A stretch of 15,502 nt of DNA from CAZVPZ01 sp964629245 (lineage in GTDB: Archaea > Nanohalarchaeota > Nanosalinia > Nanosalinales > Nanosalinaceae), in NCBI GenBank assembly GCA_964629245.1, contig CAZVPZ010000020.1, positions 1 to 15,502 on the forward strand, read 5' to 3'. The notes under the pieces were generated by a model that ran no database searches, was not told where the DNA came from, and was given only the letters and a program-made list of their open reading frames with translations. The translations under genes were made by a program, and so were the position numbers. Shown piece after piece: positions 1-6,164 of the stretch; positions within the stretch are counted from its first letter, which is position 1, and each line of letters begins with the position of its first letter.

Positions 1-45
1 GCTCTCGCTGGCGTCTTATAGGCCATGGACGGATAAAATCGAAAG

Positions 46-54
46 AATAAAAAG
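46..54 (+). promoter_or_regulatory. TATA-like promoter of the channel/ATP-grasp operon
   Basis: An AATAAAAAG element lies about 35 bp before the ATG at 85. An archaeal TATA box here would place the transcription start near 75-78, giving a very short leader. A second weaker candidate, GATAAAATC, lies at 32-40. No clear Shine-Dalgarno precedes the ATG, which fits a nearly leaderless mRNA. This is motif recognition only. Confidence 0.4.
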
Positions 55-84
55 CTCCCGTTTGATAAACCCTGAATACACCAG

Positions 85-1632
85 ATGGTTATTATGACCA
101 GCTTCTTTCAAGCTCTCCTCAACTTTTCGAGTGGAGAGGACGTGATCGCCAAGCTAGTTCTCGCCCTGTTAATCCTTGTTTTCGGGCACCTAGGGGTCAA
201 GCTTACCGGTATAGGGATCCGGAATACCTGGATAAAGAGCCGGCAGCTCTCCAAGAAAGAAGTGCAGGACCGGAACGAGACCCTGCGCTACCTGAAATAC
301 CTGCTAGACGCTTTTGTGATAGTCTTCGCGCTTTTCTACCTCAACACCGACCTCACGACCCAGATCTCCAGGAAGTTCGTGAACTTCCTGCCACAGATGT
401 TCTCGGTCGTTCTCATAGGCCTTCTGGGAGTTATCGCTATCAACATAGCCATCAAGGTAGCCACGGAGTTCCTCAAGACCCTCGGCGTCCAGAACTACTT
501 CCGGGAGGTCGGGCTCTCAGGAAGCACTATAAACGTCGTCGCGATGATAGTCAAGGGCTTCCTCTACCTCCTGTTGCTCCAGATAGCGCTGAAACAGATA
601 GGCATAGGCGACACCTTCGTCAACGAGCTCGTGATGGCGTCCTCCTGGGCCGCCGCATTCCTTATCGCGGGACTCCTGTTCTACGGATTCAAGGACCTGT
701 TCAGGAACTTCGCAGCAGGAGTCTACCTCAAGAATTCAAGGCTGGTGAGGCCGGGAGAGGAAGTAAGGCTCGACGAGGACACGGGCGAGATTAAGGACAT
801 CGCGCTGTTCAGCACCACGGTTAATACCGAGACGGGATACACCCTCCTGACCCCCAATACCAAGATAATGGAGTCCGAACTCAAGTTCAAGAGGACCAAG
901 AACGACATCGAGACCCTGGAAGAGATAAAGAGGTACTTCGTATCAGAGCACGCGGCGTTCTGTGGACCCGCCTCGATGGAGATGGTCCTCGACATCTTCG
1001 GCTACAGACATCCACAGGAGGAGATCGCGGAAGAAGCCGGGATAGAAGAGGGGGAGACGATCGAACCCGTGGAACTGGCGGAGATAGTCGAATCGCTGAC
1101 GGACGAGGAAGTCCGGACCGGATTCGTGGAAAAGGATAACATCGGGGACCTGGGCGACGAGCTGAAAGCCTGGTTCAACGATGGAGCGCTTATAGTGCCC
1201 GTTTTCGACAAGTCGGAGGTCTTCCCGGAGGCCGAGGACGGCGAATACGTTCTCTCCGTGGGCGTGGAAGAGGACGAGGTGCTCGTAGTCGATCCACACG
1301 CCGAGACCGGGGGTGTCTACTTCATCGACCAGCAGGAACTCCTGAACGCGATGGATGACGACCACGGATACATAGTGGTGGCTCCGCCGGGAACCACCGC
1401 ACAGTGGAGAATCGAGAACGACCTGATTTACAGCGACAAGAACTACTACGAGGAGCTGTCGAAGACCTTGGAGGCGCGCCTTACCAAGATACTCCGGCAG
1501 GGCAGGATACTCAAGGAAGTGATGCCGCCCTCCGTAAGGAACTACATGGAAAGCTGGAGGACCGACAGGTACGTTTCAAGGCTATGGAAACCGGAGAAGG
1601 GGGAGGAAGATGAGGCTTCTGGAGATAACTGA
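85..1632 (+). CDS. MscS-like channel core fused to a C39-peptidase-like domain
   Basis: This 515-residue integral membrane protein has about five hydrophobic segments (roughly residues 21-41, 72-90, 103-128, 149-171 and 184-203). The last runs into FRNFAAGVYL and a beta domain (about 207-270) ending in LTPN, the layout of the MscS pore helix and Sm-like domain. Residues about 280-435 resemble a C39-type papain-fold peptidase: FCGPAS with Cys293, then a VGV-x-VVDP strand pair with Asp403. The usual catalytic His before that strand is Glu387, and the oxyanion Gln six residues before the Cys is Ser287, so proteolysis is doubtful and the domain may only bind peptide. Residues 440-515 are a charged helical tail. 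The next gene starts inside it with a 23-nt overlap, so the two are probably co-translated. I infer a tension-sensitive or peptide-sensing membrane component for the ATP-grasp enzymes beside it. An in-frame ATG at 94 is an alternative start. Confidence 0.72.
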   Translation: MVIMTSFFQALLNFSSGEDVIAKLVLALLILVFGHLGVKLTGIGIRNTWIKSRQLSKKEVQDRNETLRYLKYLLDAFVIVFALFYLNTDLTTQISRKFVNFLPQMFSVVLIGLLGVIAINIAIKVATEFLKTLGVQNYFREVGLSGSTINVVAMIVKGFLYLLLLQIALKQIGIGDTFVNELVMASSWAAAFLIAGLLFYGFKDLFRNFAAGVYLKNSRLVRPGEEVRLDEDTGEIKDIALFSTTVNTETGYTLLTPNTKIMESELKFKRTKNDIETLEEIKRYFVSEHAAFCGPASMEMVLDIFGYRHPQEEIAEEAGIEEGETIEPVELAEIVESLTDEEVRTGFVEKDNIGDLGDELKAWFNDGALIVPVFDKSEVFPEAEDGEYVLSVGVEEDEVLVVDPHAETGGVYFIDQQELLNAMDDDHGYIVVAPPGTTAQWRIENDLIYSDKNYYEELSKTLEARLTKILRQGRILKEVMPPSVRNYMESWRTDRYVSRLWKPEKGEEDEASGDN

Positions 1633-2410
1633 CCGGGAGCACAGCCAGTTCGAGGAGCTTTTCGAGGAGGCCGCTCACATCGGGATAGAGGACATCGCCC
1701 CCGAGGTCATAGAGGGGCGAACCGATGTCAAGGTTGACGGCCGCTCGATCTCTGAATACGATGCCGCCTACCTCGAGATACCGTCGAAAAACGCTGTCTT
1801 CGGCCGCGTGCTCCTCGAGATGATACAGGACCAGGACGTCCGGGTTAACTATCCTTCAACCGGCTTCTTCATCATGGCGAAGAAGAACTACCTCTACTAC
1901 GTGCTCCACGAAAAGGACATAAAATCGCCTGACACAATTGTGGTGGCTGACAGGAAGGCGATAAGGAACCTCGACCGTGAAATCGAGTACCCTGTGATAG
2001 GGCAGAGGTTCTCAGGCATGTCGATGGTGGAGAGGCACAAGCTCTTCAGCCATGAAGACGTAGAAGATCTTGCAGAGGGTGTGGAATACGGGGACGAGGT
2101 GCTTATCTTCCAGGAGGCGAAAGAGGGGGACAAGTACAAGTGCATGGCTGCGGGCGGCCAGCTGATTTCGCTGGAGGACCGTACAGAGGGGTGGCGAGTG
2201 GTGAACGACAAGCTCCAGTACTCCACCCTCCCTGGCGAGCTGAAGGACAGGGTCCGGGGCGCGATGAATGCGATTGGAACTGAATACGGTGAGTTCATCT
2301 TACAGGGCGGACACATAATAGACATCAATCCCAACCCGGACCTCGAACTTTACACCGAACTGTCGGGCAAAAACGCTTTTGAATCCGTGGCGAAGGTCCT
2401 CCGGGAATGA
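1610..2410 (+). CDS. Degenerate ATP-grasp (RimK-related) protein
   Basis: At 266 residues this matches the ATP-grasp fold in outline. The N-terminal pre-ATP-grasp part includes AAYLEIPS (52-59). A Lys pair at 91-92 stands where the first nucleotide-contacting Lys is expected. The strand YPVIG-QRFSG (127-136) occupies the glycine-rich loop position, and DINPNPDLELYTELSG (238-253) occupies the metal-site strand. Two key positions deviate: the Lys normally ending the YPV-strand is Gly131/Gln132, and the usual E-x-N metal pair is D238-I-N240. It may therefore be a weak or inactive ligase, a regulatory partner of the next gene, or a divergent enzyme. GGGGGAGG just before the ATG is a strong ribosome binding site within the upstream gene. 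Substrate unknown. Confidence 0.65.
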   Translation: MRLLEITDREHSQFEELFEEAAHIGIEDIAPEVIEGRTDVKVDGRSISEYDAAYLEIPSKNAVFGRVLLEMIQDQDVRVNYPSTGFFIMAKKNYLYYVLHEKDIKSPDTIVVADRKAIRNLDREIEYPVIGQRFSGMSMVERHKLFSHEDVEDLAEGVEYGDEVLIFQEAKEGDKYKCMAAGGQLISLEDRTEGWRVVNDKLQYSTLPGELKDRVRGAMNAIGTEYGEFILQGGHIIDINPNPDLELYTELSGKNAFESVAKVLRE

Positions 2411-2414
2411 TAGC

Positions 2415-3320
2415 ATGAGGATGGCCATCGTCTACGGTGAGATATCCACGCGCCACCAGCTGATGATGGAGCGCGCCGAGGACATCTTCGACTCTGTTTT
2501 CGCGGCACCGGTTAACGGCCTGAAGTTCGTACACTCCAGCGAAGGCAACAAGGTGCTCTACAAGGACACCGACCTGACCGAGTTCGACGCAGTATATATC
2601 CGTACTGCGGACAAAGACCAGTTCTTCGCCGAACACCTCGCTGAGGTGCTCAACAAGGAGGGGGTCATTACACAGGCTGAAAACGACACCTTCGCCTACG
2701 ATGCCAACAAGTTCTACATGATGAAGGTGCTAGCCGACAACGGCGTCGTCACTCCTGACAGCATCTACACCCTGTCACCCGAGACCGCGATAAAAGGTGC
2801 GAGGAAGCTGGGCTACCCGGTCATCATAAAGACGGTCCGAGGTGCGGGCGGTGAGGGCGTCATGCGTGTCTCATCCGAAAACGAGCTGAAACCTATAATG
2901 GATGCGATGAAATCCTTCGAGCAGGACATCGTGCTCCAGGAGTACATCGAGCACGCCGGTACCGACAACAGGATAATCGTGATCGAAGACCACACGGTCG
3001 GCTACGCCAGGACCAGCGCAGGAGACGAGTGGCGCTCCAACCTTGACGCAGGGGGCAAGAGAACTAAGGCCGATATCACAGAGGAGATGAAACAGGCCGC
3101 CCTCACAGCCGCAAAGGCCACTGGCTTCGACATGTGCGGCTGCGACATCGTGATGAAGGACGACCATCCCTGCATACTTGAAGTGAACGGTGCCTTCGGT
3201 ATAAGCGAGGAAATGAACCAGATAGTGGGAGAAGATGTCATACTGCGGATGGTGGAGAGGCTTCACGAGAGAGCGATGGAGAAGCAGAGGAAAGAGAACG
3301 GGAATGGGAACGGCGACTAG
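2415..3320 (+). CDS. RimK/LysX-type ATP-grasp amide ligase
   Basis: This 301-residue protein looks like an active RimK/LysX-family ATP-grasp enzyme, which activates a carboxylate as an acyl phosphate and joins it to an amine. Visible sites are Lys99, Lys139 in YPVIIKT, the loop GAGGEG at 143-148, QEYIEHAG (175-182), the family signature EWRSNLDAGG (205-214), Asp244, and the metal pair Glu256 and Asn258 in ILEVNGAFGI. The start was set at the ATG at 2415, four bases after the previous stop; GGGA at 2403-2406 could serve as ribosome binding site, and a longer reading into the previous gene lacks family similarity. An ATG at 2421 is an alternative. The last twelve residues are a hydrophilic Lys/Asn/Gly tail. 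Its 3' end overlaps the convergent gene by four bases. The substrate cannot be read from sequence; a peptide or protein C-terminus is plausible given the relatives and the membrane partner. Confidence 0.8.
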   Translation: MRMAIVYGEISTRHQLMMERAEDIFDSVFAAPVNGLKFVHSSEGNKVLYKDTDLTEFDAVYIRTADKDQFFAEHLAEVLNKEGVITQAENDTFAYDANKFYMMKVLADNGVVTPDSIYTLSPETAIKGARKLGYPVIIKTVRGAGGEGVMRVSSENELKPIMDAMKSFEQDIVLQEYIEHAGTDNRIIVIEDHTVGYARTSAGDEWRSNLDAGGKRTKADITEEMKQAALTAAKATGFDMCGCDIVMKDDHPCILEVNGAFGISEEMNQIVGEDVILRMVERLHERAMEKQRKENGNGNGD

Positions 3321-4252
3321 GCCATATCGACAAGCCGCTCCAGAAGGCGCTCCATTATCATCATCTTCCTTTCCCGGGCCTCATCATCCCCGTAAAACGC
3401 CAGACCAGGTTTCGAGTTGAGTTCCATCACCCAGACATTTCCCTCCCTGTCAAAAACCGTGTCAAGCGCGAAAAGATAAGGCTCGTACTTCTCGAACTCC
3501 TCCGCCACCTCTTCCGCTATCTCCATCGCCCTACCTGGAACATCCTCTATATCCACGAACCTCATGGTTCCGCCCTGCATTATGTTGCTCTTGAGCCCGG
3601 ACTCCGGTATCCTGACATACGCCCCCACAGGCTCGCCGTTCAGCATGTATATCCTGAGGTCGTGGACGCCCTCAACCCCGAGCTCAGTGATTCCGCTTCC
3701 AGCGTCGATAAAGGCCTGGAGAACGTAGTTCTCAGCGTCATCCGGCTCCTCGAACTCGTTCGCGCTGTCAAGGAACTCGATACCTTTGCCACCGAACGAG
3801 TAGCGTGGCTTGAACACTACCTTCTCCCTTTCCTCCAGCATATCCTCAAGGTTCTCGCGGGTCGCGACCCTCGTCTCGGGCACTATGGACGGGAAACGCC
3901 TGTATGTCTCCAGCTTGTCCTTGCACACCTTCTCAAGCTCGAAAAGGTTGAGAACAGGAAGTCGTGACTCTATATCCTTCTTCACCTTGACAGTCTCATC
4001 GTCGAACCGGTACTTGTCAAACACCACATCGATTTCGATGTCCTCGACCTTCTGCCATCCGTCGGAGTAGACGAACGCCTCGGTGAGGACGGCGTCCTGG
4101 TACCGGTCGAAACGCGCTATATAGACCTCCGCACCTCTACCCTGCGCCACTCCGGAGAAAAGCTCGTAGGCCTCGTTGAGGTAGCCGTGGACGAAAGGCT
4201 CGTCGCCGTCATGTTCAACCTCATCGTCCCAGAGTACCGCGATATTAACCAT
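3317..4252 (-). CDS. Second intact ATP-grasp ligase, divergent from the first
   Basis: This 311-residue minus-strand protein has a full ATP-grasp set: Lys113, Lys148 in VVFKPRYSFGGKGI with the glycine loop 154-157, the H197-D-L-R200 strand typical of RimK-like enzymes, SNIMQGG (222-228), Asp264, and Glu277/Asn279 in VMELNSKPGL. It is not a close copy of the plus-strand pair, so the three genes are not a recent tandem triplication. It is transcribed from a site shared with the PIN gene and converges on the neighbouring ligase gene, the two stop codons sharing CTAG. On the minus strand GGAGG lies 12 nt before the ATG, a slightly long spacing. Like its neighbours it probably ligates an amino acid or peptide; the substrate is unknown. 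Confidence 0.78.
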   Translation of the reverse strand: MVNIAVLWDDEVEHDGDEPFVHGYLNEAYELFSGVAQGRGAEVYIARFDRYQDAVLTEAFVYSDGWQKVEDIEIDVVFDKYRFDDETVKVKKDIESRLPVLNLFELEKVCKDKLETYRRFPSIVPETRVATRENLEDMLEEREKVVFKPRYSFGGKGIEFLDSANEFEEPDDAENYVLQAFIDAGSGITELGVEGVHDLRIYMLNGEPVGAYVRIPESGLKSNIMQGGTMRFVDIEDVPGRAMEIAEEVAEEFEKYEPYLFALDTVFDREGNVWVMELNSKPGLAFYGDDEARERKMMIMERLLERLVDMA

Positions 4253-4273
4253 AAACGAGTTTTGCCTCCACAG

Positions 4274-4282
4274 CTTTTAGAG
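4274..4282. promoter_or_regulatory. Shared bidirectional TATA-like element
   Basis: CTTTTAGAG on the plus strand reads CTCTAAAAG on the minus strand. Its centre at 4278 is 26 bp from the plus-strand ATG at 4304 and 26 bp from the minus-strand ATG at 4252. Archaeal transcription usually starts about 25 bp from the TATA centre, so both genes could be leaderless and driven by one element in opposite directions. The match to a TATA consensus is only moderate. Confidence 0.45.
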
Positions 4283-4303
4283 TTTAGCCGCGAAAAAGAC
4301 GGT

Positions 4304-4696
4304 ATGCGGAAGGTACTCCTCGACACCAACTTCCTAATCGCGCCCTTCCAGTTCTCGTTCGACGTCTTCGACGAGATAGAACGTCTCTACCCCGGGTGCG
4401 AGCTATACACCTTGGGGGACGCGGTCCACGAGGCGAAGAGTATCGAGAGCGGGAGGTACATCGAACTCGTGGAGAAGCTACTTGAGACGCAGGACATCGA
4501 GGTTAGGGAGACTGAGGGCGAGGGCAACGTCGACGACCTGATGCTGGAGCTATCCAGCGAATTCCTCGTGGCGACCAACGACAAGGAGCTGAAGCGCCGC
4601 ATCAAGGACGAGGGCAGAGCTGTCCTGATAATCCGGAGCGGGAGCCATATCGAGGTAGAGAACGCTGCATCAGAAGAGCTAGGCGGCAGCTCCTAA
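4304..4696 (+). CDS. PIN-domain nuclease, Fcf1/Utp24-like
   Basis: This 130-residue PIN domain belongs to the archaeal Fcf1/Utp24-like group, metal-dependent endonucleases linked to pre-rRNA processing. The opening strand VLLDTNFLIAPFQF is typical and carries Asp7. Further acidic candidates are Glu43, Asp77/Asp78 and Asp93 in VATNDKEL. The start was placed at MRKVLLDTNF because family members begin there; the open frame extends upstream but without similarity and across the presumed promoter. No Shine-Dalgarno is visible, fitting a leaderless mRNA. In many archaea a gene of this family sits just before rpo7, as here, which supports the call. The usual aIF2-gamma gene upstream is replaced by the ATP-grasp genes. 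Confidence 0.82.
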   Translation: MRKVLLDTNFLIAPFQFSFDVFDEIERLYPGCELYTLGDAVHEAKSIESGRYIELVEKLLETQDIEVRETEGEGNVDDLMLELSSEFLVATNDKELKRRIKDEGRAVLIIRSGSHIEVENAASEELGGSS

Positions 4697-4707
4697 GACA
4701 AACACCA

Positions 4708-4715
4708 TTTAAAAC
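4708..4715 (+). promoter_or_regulatory. TATA-like promoter of the rpo7 block
   Basis: TTTAAAAC lies in the 59-bp gap between the PIN gene and rpo7 and would place the transcription start near 4737. That leaves a leader of about 19 nt containing GAGGGCGATT, a fair match to the GGAGGTGATT ribosome binding site used elsewhere in the window. Confidence 0.5.
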
Positions 4716-4755
4716 TTGCGTCGAATCTCGAACATAGCTTCTAGAGGGCGATTGG

Positions 4756-5328
4756 ATGTACAAGAGGCTAACAGTAGAGGACTCAGTAAGAGTACCGCCA
4801 GAGCATCTCGGCGATGACCTGGAGGAAAGCGTGAAGGCAGGTTTAGCTGCGGAGGTAGAGGGCAATATAAACTCCGAGGCAGGAGCCGTCATAATCGGTG
4901 TAGAGGAGGTAAAGTCCATCGAGGGCGGCGATATCAAGCCGGAAGATGCAGGGGTACACTATGAGGTCGAGTACACAGCGATAGTCTTCGAGCCCGAACT
5001 CCATGAGGTAGTGGAGGGCGAGGTCGTCGACATCACCGGTTTCGGGGCCTTCATCCGTATAGGGCCTTTCGACGGGCTCTGCCACGTCAGCCAGATAATG
5101 GACGACTACGTCAACTACGACGAGGAAAACGAGATGCTGACATCGGACGAGGCGAACCGGAGTCTCCAGGTCGGCGACATCGTCACCGCGAGAATCATCG
5201 CGGTGTCGCTCGAGAAGCAGGAAACCAACAAGATAAACCTCACGATGAGACAGCCCGGCCTCGGAAAGCAAGAATGGATAGAGCAGTACGAGGAAGAACA
5301 GGGAGACGAGGAAGAAGAGGAGGAATAA
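4756..5328 (+). CDS. rpo7: RNA polymerase subunit Rpo7 (RpoE', Rpb7 homologue)
   Basis: This 190-residue subunit of the archaeal polymerase stalk, partner of Rpo4, is recognised by its N-terminal domain (MYKRLTVEDSVRVPPEHLG, then EVEGNINSEAGAVIIGVEEV) and by the S1 RNA-binding domain from about residue 82 (VVEGEVVDITGFGAFIRIGPFDGLCHVSQIMDDYV). The stalk contacts nascent RNA and helps open the promoter. The C-terminus ends in an unusual run of Glu. The codons for that run (GAAGAAGAGGAGGAA) also supply a GGAGG ribosome binding site for a short ORF starting two bases after the stop. The order PIN, rpo7, spt4, eS24 is standard in archaea. Confidence 0.95.
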   Translation: MYKRLTVEDSVRVPPEHLGDDLEESVKAGLAAEVEGNINSEAGAVIIGVEEVKSIEGGDIKPEDAGVHYEVEYTAIVFEPELHEVVEGEVVDITGFGAFIRIGPFDGLCHVSQIMDDYVNYDEENEMLTSDEANRSLQVGDIVTARIIAVSLEKQETNKINLTMRQPGLGKQEWIEQYEEEQGDEEEEEE

Positions 5329-5330
5329 AA

Positions 5331-5378
5331 ATGGACGAAAATCAGAGATTTTCTGGACTCGCAGAAATCACCAGGTGA
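5331..5378 (+). CDS. Putative 15-codon leader ORF upstream of spt4
   Basis: ATG at 5331 opens a frame encoding MDENQRFSGLAEITR and stopping at TGA 5376-5378. A perfect GGAGG (5319-5323) lies seven bases upstream, which is the best ribosome binding site in this part of the window. The stop codon lies inside GGTGATT (5374-5380), the ribosome binding site of spt4, and the frame is the same as that of spt4, separated from its ATG only by TGA-TTT-CGA. Ribosomes finishing here would melt the downstream hairpin and could restart on spt4. It could be a leader peptide, a tiny protein, or the remnant of an N-terminal extension of Spt4. Nothing in the peptide is recognised. Confidence 0.4.
   Translation: MDENQRFSGLAEITR
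5337..5353 (+). promoter_or_regulatory. First perfect hairpin in the rpo7-spt4 gap
   Basis: GAAAATC and GATTTTC form a perfect seven-pair stem around an AGA loop. The element lies entirely within the short leader ORF. Its outer bases resemble those of the second hairpin 28 bp downstream, so the two could be a paired operator or a two-stem RNA switch. The stem is A/T-rich and no U-run follows, so it is not a typical terminator. Confidence 0.45.
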
Positions 5379-5382
5379 TTTC
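5364..5382 (+). promoter_or_regulatory. Perfect inverted repeat enclosing the spt4 ribosome binding site
   Basis: GAAATCACCAGGTGATTTC is a perfect dyad: nine-base arms about one central base, or an eight-pair RNA stem with a CAG loop. The right arm contains GGTGATT, the Shine-Dalgarno of spt4 (ATG at 5385). Folding would hide this site. As DNA it could equally bind a dimeric repressor. Confidence 0.5.
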
Positions 5383-5384
5383 GA

Positions 5385-5573
5385 ATGGCAGAGAGAGCTT
5401 GCAAAAACTGTAGAAGGATAGTAGAGGACGCGGACGAGTGCCCGGTCTGTAAGAACAACGACCTGTCCAGCACGTGGAACGGTCTAGTCGTAATCTACGA
5501 CACGGAGGACTCGGAGATAGCCGAGACACTTGGGATTGCGACACCGGGACGCTACGCTATCAGGGTGAAATGA
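5385..5573 (+). CDS. spt4: Transcription elongation factor Spt4 (RpoE'')
   Basis: This 62-residue protein is the small zinc-binding partner of Spt5, which together hold the polymerase clamp closed during elongation. The zinc ligands are Cys6, Cys9, Cys19 and Cys22 (ACKNC and ECPVC); WNGLVVIYDTEDSEIAETLGI and PGRYAIRVK are the conserved beta-sheet and terminal strand. The length is normal for archaea. The start has a GGTGATT ribosome binding site buried in a perfect inverted repeat, so translation may be gated. The 3' end runs directly into eS24, with its stop overlapping an upstream in-frame ATG of that gene. Confidence 0.93.
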   Translation: MAERACKNCRRIVEDADECPVCKNNDLSSTWNGLVVIYDTEDSEIAETLGIATPGRYAIRVK

Positions 5574-5575
5574 TA

Positions 5576-6127
5576 ATGGAAACTGAAATCGCATCGATAC
5601 GGGACAACCCGCTGCTCGACCGCAGGGAAATCGAGGTCGAGATAGACCACGAGGGAGAGCCAACTCCCAGCAGGGAAGACATCAAGAGCCGGATAGCAGC
5701 CGAGGAAGACCTGGACCCGGAGAAGATCGAGGTCGAGGGTATATACACCGGGTTTGGAAATCAGCGATCCGTTGCCACCCTGAAAGTCTTCCAGGGGATG
5801 GAACTCGAGGACTACGAGGACGAGGTCCGCGAGACAGAGGACATGGTCGAAGAGGTAGGACTCGAAGAAGAGGAAGAATACGTAGAGACCGAGGAGGTCG
5901 AAGAACCTGAAGAAGACGAAGCAGGAGAGAGCGAGGAGGAAGAGACTGGAGAAGAGTCCGAAGACATCAGTACCGAACTGGATTACGACGAGATCGTCTC
6001 TGGCACCATCAGCGACGCGAAGGACGAACTCGAAGCGCTCGATGACCCGGATTACGAGGCGGCACTAGAGGCCGAAAAAGCTGGTAAAAACCGCACAACG
6101 TTCATCGACTGGCTTGAATCGCGATAA
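5576..6127 (+). CDS. rps24e: Ribosomal protein eS24 with acidic linker and extra C-terminal module
   Basis: Residues 1 to about 80 are a normal archaeal eS24: DNPLLDRREIEVEIDHEGEPTPSREDI, then YTGFGNQRSVATLKVF. Typical members end near residue 100; this one has 183. Residues 81-135 are an almost purely Glu/Asp linker. Residues 136-183 form a predicted helical module with VSGT, EAALEAE, GKNR and a terminal WLESR. The same module ends uL24 in this window. The start at 5576 is preferred over the in-frame ATG at 5570 because GGTGA at 5565-5569 lies at suitable spacing. eS31, which often follows eS24 in archaea, is not here. The small subunit core function should be unchanged; the tail probably extends from the ribosome surface. 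Confidence 0.9.
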   Translation: METEIASIRDNPLLDRREIEVEIDHEGEPTPSREDIKSRIAAEEDLDPEKIEVEGIYTGFGNQRSVATLKVFQGMELEDYEDEVRETEDMVEEVGLEEEEEYVETEEVEEPEEDEAGESEEEETGEESEDISTELDYDEIVSGTISDAKDELEALDDPDYEAALEAEKAGKNRTTFIDWLESR

Positions 6128-6130
6128 AGC

Positions 6131-6137
6131 ATAAAAG
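6131..6137 (+). promoter_or_regulatory. Weak TATA-like site before uL29
   Basis: ATAAAAG lies in the 37-bp gap between eS24 and uL29. A start about 25 bp downstream would fall near 6158, inside or just after the ribosome binding site, so this could instead be a chance A-rich stretch within one transcript. Confidence 0.22.
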
Positions 6138-6164
6138 CGAAAGTGGAGAAATGGTGATTAACGA

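Noticed and set aside
1..21. Possible 3' end of an upstream plus-strand gene (ALAGVL, then TAG)
   Set aside because: Six codons give no basis to tell a real gene end from chance; the gene would lie outside the window.
943..1365. 140-codon minus-strand frame within the channel gene
   Set aside because: It is antisense to the C39-like domain and has no start signal or similarity.
5337..5353. Hairpin as a transcription terminator of rpo7
   Set aside because: No T-run follows the stem, and spt4 is 32 bp downstream without a promoter of its own.
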